A stretch of DNA of 34,674 nt from Spirochaetales bacterium (GTDB taxonomy: Bacteria > Spirochaetota > Spirochaetia > Treponematales > Treponemataceae): assembly GCA_003245785.1 (NCBI GenBank), contig QKCE01000202.1:1-34674 (forward strand). Reading direction: 5' to 3'. Positions 25,909 to 34,010 of this stretch are shown here, one piece after another; the stretch's first letter is position 1; each line of letters begins with the position of its first letter. Both the position numbers and the translations under genes were made by a program. The notes beneath the pieces are model-generated. The model made no database searches, was not told the origin of the DNA, and saw only the letters and a program-made list of their open reading frames with translations.

Positions 25909-26928
25909 TCAATCCTGAACAGAAAAACTATCGTCCAAAATAGAGACCTTGCCCCTCAAACCGCTTGAAAGCCGGACGTTTTTCGACGTATCGATGAAGA
26001 TCGCCTCTACTCCCTCCGTATTCTCCACGAGCCGCATTCCCTCCTCGGGTCCGAGCAGGAAGGTCGTAGTGGAAAGGGCGTCGGCGTCGATCGATCTCGC
26101 GGTGACGATCGAGACGGAGAGGAGGCCGTTGTCTTCCGGGTATCCCGTGAACGGGTCGAGGATATGGTGGTACCGCTTGCCGTTTTCGATGAAATAACGC
26201 TCATACACGCCGGAGGTCACGATTGCCTTGTCGACGACCTCGATGCTCAGCGCCGAGCCGCCCTCGTCCGTTTCGGGATTGCGTATCCCGATCTTCCAGG
26301 GCTTGTCCGCCGATTTTTCCCCGATCGCGAGGATGTTGCCGCCCAGGTCGATAATCGCCTTCTTGATTCCGTGGGACTTGACGATGCGGGCCGCTTCGTC
26401 AGCCGCATAGCCTTTCGCGATGGCCCCGAGATCGAGTTTCATGCCCTTTTTGGGGAGGTAAACCGTACCGGCTGCCCGGTCAACGACTATCGATTTCCAG
26501 TCGATGAGCGATATCGCCTCCTTGAGGGCCTGAGGCGAGGGAACCGCCGCGTACTCCGTGCCGATATTCCATGCTTTCACCAGGGGCCCGACCGAGGGAT
26601 CCAGCTTGCCGCCCGACAACTTCGCGAAGGCCAGGCCTTCCTCGAGAATTTCGAGGGTTTCGGCCGCTGCCTTGACCGGCATTATACCCGCCTGGGCGTT
26701 GATCTCCGCCACGTTCGTATCGTCGCGATTCGCGCTCAAGATCGACTCGAGTTCGCGGAGTCGCGAGAAAACTTCGTCGTATATTTTCGAGGTGCCCTTG
26801 TCGTACAAATTAACCGTGCATACGGTGCCGAGCACGAACTCGGTCCTGGGCTCGGCGGTTTTTCCGCAAGAAGAAAACAGGGGGAATACGAGGAGCAGGG
26901 CGAGAAAGGCGGGGTGAAAGCGTTTCAT
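25909..26928 (-). CDS. apbE: ApbE-type FAD:protein FMN transferase (lipoprotein)
   Basis: ApbE attaches FMN to Thr or Ser of redox proteins such as NqrB/RnfG; in spirochaetes it can also hydrolyse FAD. The 339-residue precursor has a signal peptide with lipobox FSSC (Cys21), so it is anchored outside the inner membrane. Family motifs are present: LGTVCTVNLYD, LDLGAIAKGYAADEA, DLGGNILAIG, the HHILDPFTGYP stretch and the metal-site DADALSTTTFLLG. There is no ribosome site. A TATAGT box ends 8 bases before the ATG. No Rnf or Nqr genes are in the window. It lies 32 bases downstream of the GGDEF sensor gene. Confidence 0.94.
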   Translation of the reverse strand: MKRFHPAFLALLLVFPLFSSCGKTAEPRTEFVLGTVCTVNLYDKGTSKIYDEVFSRLRELESILSANRDDTNVAEINAQAGIMPVKAAAETLEILEEGLAFAKLSGGKLDPSVGPLVKAWNIGTEYAAVPSPQALKEAISLIDWKSIVVDRAAGTVYLPKKGMKLDLGAIAKGYAADEAARIVKSHGIKKAIIDLGGNILAIGEKSADKPWKIGIRNPETDEGGSALSIEVVDKAIVTSGVYERYFIENGKRYHHILDPFTGYPEDNGLLSVSIVTARSIDADALSTTTFLLGPEEGMRLVENTEGVEAIFIDTSKNVRLSSGLRGKVSILDDSFSVQD

Positions 26929-26936
26929 AGGGGTTA

Positions 26937-26965
26937 ACTATAACAATCCGCGTAAGATATTTAAA
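26937..26965 (-). promoter_or_regulatory. Probable apbE promoter
   Basis: The minus strand has TTTAAA (26965-26960), a 17-base spacer and TATAGT (26942-26937), then 8 bases to the ATG. The -35 overlaps the stop codon of the upstream gene. The predicted mRNA has almost no leader. Confidence 0.45.
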
Positions 26966-29180
26966 GGGTGCTTTTCTTTTGCCGCTTTTGGTTGTAGAGG
27001 TAAAGGTCGCTTTCCTCGATTATCCGTTCGAGAGAGGGAGCCTTTTCTCCGGGCGGGGTAAAAACGAATCCCCAGCTGGCCGACAGAACCCAGGGATACA
27101 GCTTTTTTTCGTTGAACTCGCGCATTAATTGCTCGATCCGGGCCAAGGCCTTATCGAGGGTTTCCCTCGTTACGTCGGTCAGGATGACGATGAATTCGTC
27201 TCCACCATAGCGGACCAAAAGGTCCTGATCGCGGAAGCTCCGTTTGAAGATGTCGGAGAGGGCAAGGATCGCGGTATCTCCCTCCTTATGGCCCCAGGTA
27301 TCGTTTATCGCCTTGAGCCCGTCCATGTCGACGAAAATGACGCCCCCGGACTTTCCCTCCGAAAGCGCGCGCTCGAAGCGTTCCTTGCCGGTGGAATACA
27401 GGGCTCTCCGGTTATAAAGGCCGGTGAACTCGTCGATCAGGGAAATTTGCGAGAGTGTATAGTTTTTCCGCGTTAACGTGCGGATATGGGCGGTCAATTC
27501 GTCATTGGTTACCGCCGACTCGATGATATGGGAAAGCGTTTCCTGGATAAGCCAGAATTGATCGAACTGGTCTTCGGACATCGAGAGCGCGAGATAGCCG
27601 AAGGTGGCGTGATTATGGGCGAGGCAAAACAGCATTAAATGCGCCCCGCAATCCTTAACGGCGAGCGACAGCAGGCTTTCTATCTCGAGGGTCGTGAAGT
27701 TACCCTCCGGCACCTGCAAGGGGTTTCCGCGCCGGTAATCGATCCGTATTTCGCCCCGTTTGGGGTCGTCGGGACAGATCAGAACCAGCTGGGCGCGGTT
27801 TACCGCGAGGGCGGGAATGCTCGCGGCGATCGACTGCAGGCTGTCATGAAGGGTAGTTTTTTCCGCGAGCAACTCGTTTCCCTTTTTATAGAATTCGAGG
27901 GCACCCAGGTCTCTCTGGTGCATGCGCTTGAATTTCTGTACCCGGGCCTGTATGAGGTACCTGAACGCGTCTATGAATACCGAGTTCATGAAGGTCTGTT
28001 CTTCCGGATCCTGGGCCTGCAGGAGGGCGATGGTCCATTGCGTGGAGAAGGCGTCCAATATTGAGGGGGGAATTTCGCCGAAATTATAGAGGGACCGGAG
28101 CGAGGCGGAAACGAAGGCGGCGAAAATCGCCGGATCACGGGCGTCCATACTTTGCTTTATTACATCCCGCAGGTTGTGCCTGAAATCGGATTCCTTCCTG
28201 AGTAGCTCGTCGTCTTCCATCTGGTCGTCTGCGAGAGTCAGGTCCTCGGCGGGAATCAGGGCCGCCAGACCCGTCGCGTTGCAGCCGCAGGAATCCCTCC
28301 GAAGGTAACTGGCGGGATATTCGGTCCAGAGTGATTCGTACTTTGTGATTTTGCCGAAATCCGAGGCGATGCGCCCCAAGAGGGTCGCGATCATGGTGGA
28401 TATGGGGTACACGACGGATGAAAGGCTGCATGGAATCATCGCGGACTCTTCGGCCTCGTCGAAGGAAACTACCGCGATATCCTGGGGCACGGATATGCCG
28501 TTGTTGACGAATTCGGCAATCGCCGAGGCGGCCCCCCGGTCGTTCATGCAAATCAAAACATCCGGCGCGGCGGCCTTCGAACGGTAAATTTTTCGCGCGG
28601 TTTCGGTGCCTGAATCGAGGGAAAAGTCTCCCGGGAAAACCCACTCATCGGGAATCGAGAGGGAGTACGTGCCGAGCAGCTCCGTTATCCTCCGGAGCCT
28701 CCGGCTGCTCAAGCTTTCGTCCGAGTCGGGTCCGAGGAGGACGGAAAACCGCCTGTATCCGTGGATTTCCGCGAGATGCCGCACCATGCGCTCGATGGCG
28801 GGGCCTTCGTCGCAGTCGACGCTGTAGATCCCCTCCAGCCGCGAAAAAAGGGCGTAAACGGGAATATCCCCGAGCCTTTCGAGAAGCGCCTTCGCGGCTG
28901 TCGTCGGATTGAAGGGGGCGATCGAGTTCGGGAGAACGATGACCGCGTCGACGACCTCGGGGCCGGGCAGGGAATATATCCAGGAGTAATTGCCGGATGC
29001 GGCGCCGCGGTCCATCTGGCCGCCGAAAAAGAACACGAGGCGGATTCCGAGCTCCTCCGCCTTACGGAGAAGCTCGGAGATTATCAGGTGGTTGAAGTAG
29101 CTTTCAACGGAATCGAGCAACACGCCGACGTTCAGGCGATCGGCGGCGCTGCCCGTTCCTTTCTTCTCCCCGCGATCCAT
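26961..29180 (-). CDS. LacI-type ligand-binding domain fused to a diguanylate cyclase
   Basis: A 739-residue cytoplasmic protein with no signal peptide or membrane segment. Residues about 15-300 form a LacI/GalR-like periplasmic-binding fold: NVGVLLDSVESYFNHLI, then ICMNDRGAASAIAEFVNNG and IAVVSFDEAEES. It has no DNA-binding helix-turn-helix. A DSCGC motif follows the fold, then a helical and GAF-like middle part. The GGDEF domain has the active GGDEF (659-663) and an inhibitory RDQD (650-653) five residues before it. It should couple an intracellular ligand, probably a sugar or nucleoside, to cyclic di-GMP. It lies 25 bases after aspS. The start is uncertain because GAGG almost touches the ATG. 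Confidence 0.88.
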   Translation of the reverse strand: MDRGEKKGTGSAADRLNVGVLLDSVESYFNHLIISELLRKAEELGIRLVFFFGGQMDRGAASGNYSWIYSLPGPEVVDAVIVLPNSIAPFNPTTAAKALLERLGDIPVYALFSRLEGIYSVDCDEGPAIERMVRHLAEIHGYRRFSVLLGPDSDESLSSRRLRRITELLGTYSLSIPDEWVFPGDFSLDSGTETARKIYRSKAAAPDVLICMNDRGAASAIAEFVNNGISVPQDIAVVSFDEAEESAMIPCSLSSVVYPISTMIATLLGRIASDFGKITKYESLWTEYPASYLRRDSCGCNATGLAALIPAEDLTLADDQMEDDELLRKESDFRHNLRDVIKQSMDARDPAIFAAFVSASLRSLYNFGEIPPSILDAFSTQWTIALLQAQDPEEQTFMNSVFIDAFRYLIQARVQKFKRMHQRDLGALEFYKKGNELLAEKTTLHDSLQSIAASIPALAVNRAQLVLICPDDPKRGEIRIDYRRGNPLQVPEGNFTTLEIESLLSLAVKDCGAHLMLFCLAHNHATFGYLALSMSEDQFDQFWLIQETLSHIIESAVTNDELTAHIRTLTRKNYTLSQISLIDEFTGLYNRRALYSTGKERFERALSEGKSGGVIFVDMDGLKAINDTWGHKEGDTAILALSDIFKRSFRDQDLLVRYGGDEFIVILTDVTRETLDKALARIEQLMREFNEKKLYPWVLSASWGFVFTPPGEKAPSLERIIEESDLYLYNQKRQKKSTL

Positions 29181-29205
29181 ACCTCGAAGTATCGGGGTTG
29201 ACCGA

Positions 29206-30987
29206 TTATTTTACAAATCTGATATGGAGCTCGTCGAGCTGTTTCTGGTCGACCTCGCTCGGGCACTCGTCCATGGGGCTTTGCGCGAAGCTGTTCTTGG
29301 GGAAGGCTATGACCTCTTTGATCGAGGTTTCGCCCGCCATGAGCATGACCAGGCGGTCCAGCCCGGGGGCGATACCGCCGTGGGGCGGGGCGCCGTACTT
29401 GAACGCCTCGGTGAGGAACCCGAATTTCTTCTGCCCTTCCTCTTCGTCGAAGCCCACGATCTTGAAGATGCGCTTCTGGAGATCGGGATCATGGATACGG
29501 ATGGAACCCGACGCGAGTTCGTAGCCGTTGAGGACGAGGTCGTAAAGGTCGCCCTTCACGCTGCCCGGGTCGGACTCGAGGGTCGCATGGTATTTGTCCT
29601 GGGGCCAGGTGAACATATGGTGGGCCGTATCCCACTTACCCTCTTCCTCGTTGTATTCGAACATCGGGAAATCCACGATCCAGGCGAATTCGAAGCGGCC
29701 CTCGGCGCAAAGATCGAGATCCTTGCCGAGCCGGGTTCGGACGGCGCCCAGGGCCGCGCACGCGGTTTTCGCCTTCGCGTCGGCGACGAAGAGGAGAAGG
29801 TCGCCCCTTTTCGCGCCGAGGAGGGCGCATACGTCGCCGGATTTGCCCTCGAAGAACTTGGAAACGCCGCCCTCAAGCGCCGGGGCTTCGTCGGTCCCAC
29901 CGACCTTCATCCAGCCGAGGCCCTTGGCCTTGTAAATCTTCGCGGTCCCCTCGAGGTCCTCGATCATCTTTCGGCTGTATTTTTCCGCGACGCCGGGAAC
30001 GACGAGGGCTTTTACCGCGCCTCCGGAAGCGAGGGCGTCCTTGAAGGCCTGGAAGGTACCCATCTCGGCGAGGGGCGCCCCGTTGGCCATTTCCATGCCG
30101 AAGCGAAGTTCGGGCTTGTCGGTGCCGTAGAGGTCGATGGCGTCGTCGTAGGCGATGCGGCGGAAGGTCACGGGCAGCTCGACGTTCATGGTCTTGCGGA
30201 AGATATGGCCCATCATGCCCTCGATGAGAGCGAGGATGTCGTCCCGGGATACGAAACTCATCTCGAGGTCGATCTGTGTGAACTCGGGCTGCCGGTCCCC
30301 GCGGGCGTCCTCGTCGCGATAGCAACGGGCGATCTGGAAGTACCGGTCGAAGCCGGAGACCATGAGAATCTGCTTGTAGAGCTGGGGAGACTGGGGGAGC
30401 GCGTAGAACTGGCCCGGATAGAGGCGGGAAGGCACGAGGTAGTCGCGTGCCCCTTCCGGGGTCGACTTGATGAAGGTCGGGGTTTCGATCTCGAGGAAGT
30501 TGCGCTCGGTGAGGTATTCGCGGGTAGCGAAGGTGACCTTCGAGCGAAGCTCGAGGTGCTTGCGCATGGAGTCCGAACGGAGGTCGAGGTAGCGGTACTT
30601 GAGCCTGAGTTCCTCGCTGGCGTTCGTCTTTTCGTCGATCATGAAGGGGAGGGTATCGGATGCGGAAAGCACCTCGATGGACTTGGCGACCACTTCGACT
30701 GACCCGGTGGGCATGTCGGAGTTTATCATATTGTCCGGCCTGGACCGCACGACGCCCTCGATCGCCACGCAATATTCCATCTTCAGGTCCGCGGCGATAG
30801 GGGCGAGTTCCGCGGGGGAATCGGTATCCACGACGACCTGGGTAAGGCCGTAGCGGTCTCGGAGGTTGATGAAAGAAATGCCGCCGTGGTCGCGCTTGCG
30901 GTGCACCCACCCGTTCAATATGACAGTTTTACCCGTATCTTCCTTGCGGAGCTCCCCGCAGGTAACGGTTCGTTTCATGGTATTCAT
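29206..30987 (-). CDS. aspS: Aspartyl-tRNA synthetase (bacterial type)
   Basis: AspS charges tRNA-Asp. The 593-residue length and the GAD insertion domain (about 285-420, GAKRGDLLLFVADAK) mark the bacterial form. The N-terminal anticodon-binding fold has GWVHRKRDHGGISFINLRD, quoted by parts GWVHRKRDHGG and FINLRD. Motif 2 is FQIARCYRDEDARGDRQPEF and motif 3 is GIAPGLDRLVMLMAG. Whether it also charges tRNA-Asn depends on gatCAB and asnS, which are not visible here. The ATG at 30987 has no ribosome site. A good promoter ends 7 bases before it, and a second ATG lies three codons in. The sensor/GGDEF gene follows after 25 bases. Confidence 0.97.
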   Translation of the reverse strand: MNTMKRTVTCGELRKEDTGKTVILNGWVHRKRDHGGISFINLRDRYGLTQVVVDTDSPAELAPIAADLKMEYCVAIEGVVRSRPDNMINSDMPTGSVEVVAKSIEVLSASDTLPFMIDEKTNASEELRLKYRYLDLRSDSMRKHLELRSKVTFATREYLTERNFLEIETPTFIKSTPEGARDYLVPSRLYPGQFYALPQSPQLYKQILMVSGFDRYFQIARCYRDEDARGDRQPEFTQIDLEMSFVSRDDILALIEGMMGHIFRKTMNVELPVTFRRIAYDDAIDLYGTDKPELRFGMEMANGAPLAEMGTFQAFKDALASGGAVKALVVPGVAEKYSRKMIEDLEGTAKIYKAKGLGWMKVGGTDEAPALEGGVSKFFEGKSGDVCALLGAKRGDLLLFVADAKAKTACAALGAVRTRLGKDLDLCAEGRFEFAWIVDFPMFEYNEEEGKWDTAHHMFTWPQDKYHATLESDPGSVKGDLYDLVLNGYELASGSIRIHDPDLQKRIFKIVGFDEEEGQKKFGFLTEAFKYGAPPHGGIAPGLDRLVMLMAGETSIKEVIAFPKNSFAQSPMDECPSEVDQKQLDELHIRFVK

Positions 30988-30994
30988 AGGGGAC

Positions 30995-31024
30995 AGTATA
31001 GACAGAACGCGCGCGGAATGGCAA
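30995..31024 (-). promoter_or_regulatory. Probable aspS promoter
   Basis: The minus strand has TTGCCA (31024-31019), an 18-base spacer and TATACT (31000-30995), each one mismatch from consensus. The start codon comes 7 bases later and no Shine-Dalgarno lies between, which predicts a leaderless message. Confidence 0.6.
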
Positions 31025-31028
31025 GAAT

Positions 31029-31051
31029 CGCGCGGGGTTTGGCCCCGCGCG
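31029..31051 (-). terminator. GC-rich hairpin after the hemolysin-III-like gene
   Basis: CGCGCGGGG / CCCCGCGCG form a 9-bp stem with a 5-base loop right after the stop codon and before the aspS -35. There is no T run, so it is at best a weak terminator or an mRNA-stabilising end. Confidence 0.4.
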
Positions 31052-31056
31052 CGGGC

Positions 31057-31707
31057 TTACAGCGTGATCAGAATGGAGAAAAAATGAAGGGCAGTGCCGC
31101 CGAGCACGAAAAGATGCCACACGGGATGGGTCCACCGGACGTTCTTGAGGGCGTATACGACGGCCCCGACGGTGTAAACGATTCCGCCGCTGAGCAGGAG
31201 GGTCCAGCTGGCGTTCGAAATCGCCGCCTTGAGCGGGTTCGCGGCGAAAATGATGATCCAGCCCATCAGTATATAGGTGAAAAGGGACGCGATCCGAAGC
31301 TTGCTGCCGAATACGGCGTAGAGGGAAATGCCGATCGCGGCGAGACCCCAGATTATGCCGAAAACCCACCAGCCGACGCTCGCGCGGAGGGCGGTGAGGC
31401 AATAGGCCGTGTATGTGCCGGCGATAAGCACGTAAATGCTTGAATGGTCGAGCCGCTCGAAGACCGTATAGGCCTTCGTCTTCTTGAGGGAGTGGTAGAG
31501 CGTGCTCATCAAATACAGGAAAATCATCGAGAAGCCGAAGATGCTGAAGGCCGTTACGTAATAGGCCTTCTGACCCGCGGGGGCGTTGACCGCGGCGTCG
31601 ACGACCAGGACGGCCGTGCCGGCGATCGCGAGAAGCGCGCCAATGCCGTGGGTAATGGCGTTGGCGATTTCCTCGCCGAGGCGGTAGGGGGTTGAGTTGG
31701 ATTTCAT
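31057..31707 (-). CDS. Hemolysin III / PAQR-family membrane protein
   Basis: A 216-residue integral membrane protein with seven predicted segments. It carries the family's metal-site pattern: STLYHS after the second segment, then LDHSSIYVLIAGTYT, and HPVWHLFVLGGTALHF near the C-terminus. Relatives include bacterial YqfA/TrhA and the eukaryotic adiponectin receptors, thought to be Zn-dependent hydrolases acting on membrane lipids. The name hemolysin is historical and haemolysis is not implied. The ATG at 31707 has no ribosome site. It lies only 13 bases after the T run of the upstream rlmB terminator, so its own promoter is unclear. Confidence 0.92.
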   Translation of the reverse strand: MKSNSTPYRLGEEIANAITHGIGALLAIAGTAVLVVDAAVNAPAGQKAYYVTAFSIFGFSMIFLYLMSTLYHSLKKTKAYTVFERLDHSSIYVLIAGTYTAYCLTALRASVGWWVFGIIWGLAAIGISLYAVFGSKLRIASLFTYILMGWIIIFAANPLKAAISNASWTLLLSGGIVYTVGAVVYALKNVRWTHPVWHLFVLGGTALHFFSILITL

Positions 31708-31720
31708 GATTCAATAGACC

Positions 31721-31750
31721 AAAAAAAACACCCGGGGTTGCAGCCCCGGG
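31721..31750 (-). terminator. Intrinsic terminator after rlmB
   Basis: On the minus strand CCCGGGG / CCCCGGG form a 7-bp stem with a 6-base loop, then TG and eight T. It sits directly upstream of the hemolysin-III-like start codon. Confidence 0.88.
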
Positions 31751-31757
31751 CGGAGGA

Positions 31758-32528
31758 TTATCGCGGTCGCCTGAATTCGTAGAGCAATACGCCAGCCGCC
31801 ACCGAAACGTTCAGGCTGTCGAGCTTGCCCGAGGTAGGGATGGATACGATGCGGTCGCACTTTTCCCGAAGGAGCCGCGCTATTCCCGAGCCCTCGCTCC
31901 CCATCACGATCGCAGCCTTTCGCGCGAACTCCGTCTTCGGCGCGGATTCTCCCCCCGCGTCGGCGCCGTACACCCAAAAACCCGCTTCCTTCAGCCGTTC
32001 CACGGCGCGCACGAGGTTGTTGGTGACCGCCAGGTTTACCCAGGAGGAAGCTCCCGCGCTGGTGCGCCCGATAACCTCGAAATCCGTGGCGCTGCGGTTC
32101 TCGGGAAAGATTACGAGGTCGACCGAGAACTGGTCGGCGCTCCGGACTATGGCGCCAACGTTATGGGGGTCGGTAATGGAGTCCAGCACCATCACGAGCG
32201 CGTCTTCCTTCAGAGCGAGGGCTGCGATGCTTTCGTCGAGACTCGCTTTCGTCGGCTGCGCCTCGTTTTCCTTAACCAGGATCACGCCCCGGTGATCCCG
32301 GGCCTGGGGCGGCAGTCCCGCCGACATCTTGTCGAGCTCCGCGTCGGCCGCGAGCCGCGCGGGTATGCCGAGTTTCCCCGCGGTTTCGATGATCTTTTTT
32401 ACCCGGGGACCGGGTTTAGAGTGAACGAGCCGCACTCCCTCGGGCGCCTTCGCGTTTTTTGCCTTGTCGTTGCCCTCGAGGGACCGGAGTTCCTCCTCGA
32501 TGGCGTGAAATCCCGTAATCAGTCTCAT
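31758..32528 (-). CDS. rlmB: 23S rRNA 2'-O-ribose methyltransferase, TrmH/RlmB (SpoU) family
   Basis: These SPOUT-fold dimers use SAM to methylate a ribose 2'-OH; RlmB targets G2251 of 23S rRNA. The 256-residue product has an N-terminal substrate-binding domain with ARDHRGVILV. SPOUT motif 1 is SITDPHNVGAIVRSA (about 117-131), motif 2 is VMGSEGSG (208-215) and motif 3 is LDSLNVSVAAGVLLY. The knotted SAM site lies between them. The length and the N-terminal domain favour RlmB over tRNA-specific TrmH. The ATG at 32528 overlaps the upstream stop (ATGA), implying coupled translation. A strong terminator follows. Confidence 0.9.
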   Translation of the reverse strand: MRLITGFHAIEEELRSLEGNDKAKNAKAPEGVRLVHSKPGPRVKKIIETAGKLGIPARLAADAELDKMSAGLPPQARDHRGVILVKENEAQPTKASLDESIAALALKEDALVMVLDSITDPHNVGAIVRSADQFSVDLVIFPENRSATDFEVIGRTSAGASSWVNLAVTNNLVRAVERLKEAGFWVYGADAGGESAPKTEFARKAAIVMGSEGSGIARLLREKCDRIVSIPTSGKLDSLNVSVAAGVLLYEFRRPR

Positions 32529-33934
32529 ATTTCGTAAGTTTCCCCATATTTCACGATCTGGATATTCGGATAGCCGTTGGATTCGAGGTGGTCCTTGAAT
32601 ACGACCTGAACTTCCGGTTCCCCATGCACGAGGAATATCTTCTTGAGTTCCGCCGTATCGAGGGACTTGAGCCACTCGGTGGATTCCTCGTAGTCGGCAT
32701 GGGCGCTGAAGGCGTTGATCTGGGATATTTCGGCCCGAACCGCATGCCACTCGCCCATGATCTTGACCTCGAGTTCGCGGTTCTGGAGGCGGCGCCCAAG
32801 GGTATGTTCCGCCATGTAGCCCACCAACAGGATTTGGTTCCGGGGGTCTCCCACGTTGTTGGCCAGGTGGTGGATAACCCGTCCGGCCTCGCACATGCCG
32901 TCGGCGCTGATAATTATCATTGGTTGGTCTTTATCGTTGAGGGATTTCGATTCCTCGACGCTGGTGACGAACTTGAGCTGGTTGAATCCGAAAGGGTTCT
33001 TGTGGTGCTTTATGAACGCGTCGTGGGTTTCCTGGTCGTAGCACTCGGGGTGTACCTGAAAGATACTGGTCGCGTTCACCGCCATGGGCGAGTCGACGTA
33101 GATCGGTATCGCGGGTATGGCCTTCTTGTCCACGAGCTGGTGGAAATAGTACACGAGTTCCTGGGTTCGCTCGATCGCGAAAGCCGGGATTATGATCTTG
33201 CCGTTCGCCTTGTACGCCTTATTCGCGATTTCGGCGAGCTTGTTGAGGGCGTCGTCGTTGCTCTCGTGGAGGCGGTCGCCGTAGGTGCTTTCGAGGACGA
33301 TATAGTCCACGGGGGGGATAATCGCCGGGTCCCGGATGATTGCCTTGTTTTTCCTCCCGAGGTCTCCCGTATAGGCGATGCGCACGGTTCTCCCCTCCGA
33401 ATCCGTCACCGTGAGCACCGCCATCGCGGAACCGAGGATGTGCCCGGCGTCGAAAAACTCGAGCTTTACCTGGGGAATGATAAACACGGGCCGATTGTAG
33501 GAGACGGTCACGATCTGATTCGTGGTGGCGATGGCGTCCTGCTCGTTGAAAAGGGGCCGCCAGTCGAACTTTTCCTTCTTCTTGGCCGCTTGCTTCGCGA
33601 GATATTCGGCGTCCCTCGCCTGAATTCGCGCGGAATCCATCATGATGATGTTCGCGAGATCGCGGGTGGCCGGGGTAGCGTAAATGTTTCCGTTATAGCC
33701 GTGGATCGCCAACATCGGCAAAAGGCCGCAATGGTCGTAGTGGGCGTGGGTGAGGACGACCGCTTCCACCTTGTCGGCGGGAACCTCGAATTGACGGTTC
33801 TTTCGGTCAGCCTCGGCACGACGCCCCTGGAAGGCCCCGCAGTCTATGAGGACGACGTGCCCGTCGACTTCCAGTACGTGTTTTGAACCGGTAACTTCCT
33901 CGGCCGCGCCAAGGGAGTAAAGGGATATGCTCAT
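32525..33934 (-). CDS. Beta-CASP metallo-beta-lactamase-fold nuclease (CPSF73-like)
   Basis: The 469-residue protein has the zinc motif HAHYDH (His63-His68), HILGSAM, YTGDLGR and TYGDRLH, followed by a beta-CASP insert. It ends with the re-entrant motifs FSAHADYEE and LVHGEPE. This set belongs to RNA-processing nucleases related to CPSF73 and the YsgA-like bacterial group. RNA cleavage is inferred. The ATG at 33934 gives the normal family N-terminus (SLYSLGAAEEVTGS), although the frame is open upstream. No ribosome site is visible. Coupling to rlmB places it with an rRNA modification enzyme, which fits an RNA-maturation role. Confidence 0.92.
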   Translation of the reverse strand: MSISLYSLGAAEEVTGSKHVLEVDGHVVLIDCGAFQGRRAEADRKNRQFEVPADKVEAVVLTHAHYDHCGLLPMLAIHGYNGNIYATPATRDLANIIMMDSARIQARDAEYLAKQAAKKKEKFDWRPLFNEQDAIATTNQIVTVSYNRPVFIIPQVKLEFFDAGHILGSAMAVLTVTDSEGRTVRIAYTGDLGRKNKAIIRDPAIIPPVDYIVLESTYGDRLHESNDDALNKLAEIANKAYKANGKIIIPAFAIERTQELVYYFHQLVDKKAIPAIPIYVDSPMAVNATSIFQVHPECYDQETHDAFIKHHKNPFGFNQLKFVTSVEESKSLNDKDQPMIIISADGMCEAGRVIHHLANNVGDPRNQILLVGYMAEHTLGRRLQNRELEVKIMGEWHAVRAEISQINAFSAHADYEESTEWLKSLDTAELKKIFLVHGEPEVQVVFKDHLESNGYPNIQIVKYGETYEI

Positions 33935-33940
33935 GAAAAA

Positions 33941-33970
33941 AGCATAAGCCCAATCGACACTGTTCCGCAA
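33941..33970 (-). promoter_or_regulatory. Possible promoter of the beta-CASP nuclease gene
   Basis: The minus strand has TTGCGG (33970-33965), an 18-base spacer and TATGCT (33946-33941), with the ATG 6 bases on. The match is modest. Confidence 0.35.
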
Positions 33971-33990
33971 GTCGGAGGTTGTGGTATAAT
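33963..33990 (+). promoter_or_regulatory. Probable promoter of the DUF2804 gene
   Basis: A perfect TATAAT (33985-33990) preceded by TGG forms an extended -10. The -35 (TTCCGC, 16 bases upstream) is poor. The predicted start leaves a short leader carrying GAGG at 34001-34004. Confidence 0.55.
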
Positions 33991-34010
33991 GGCCTTCCGC
34001 GAGGTGGCTT

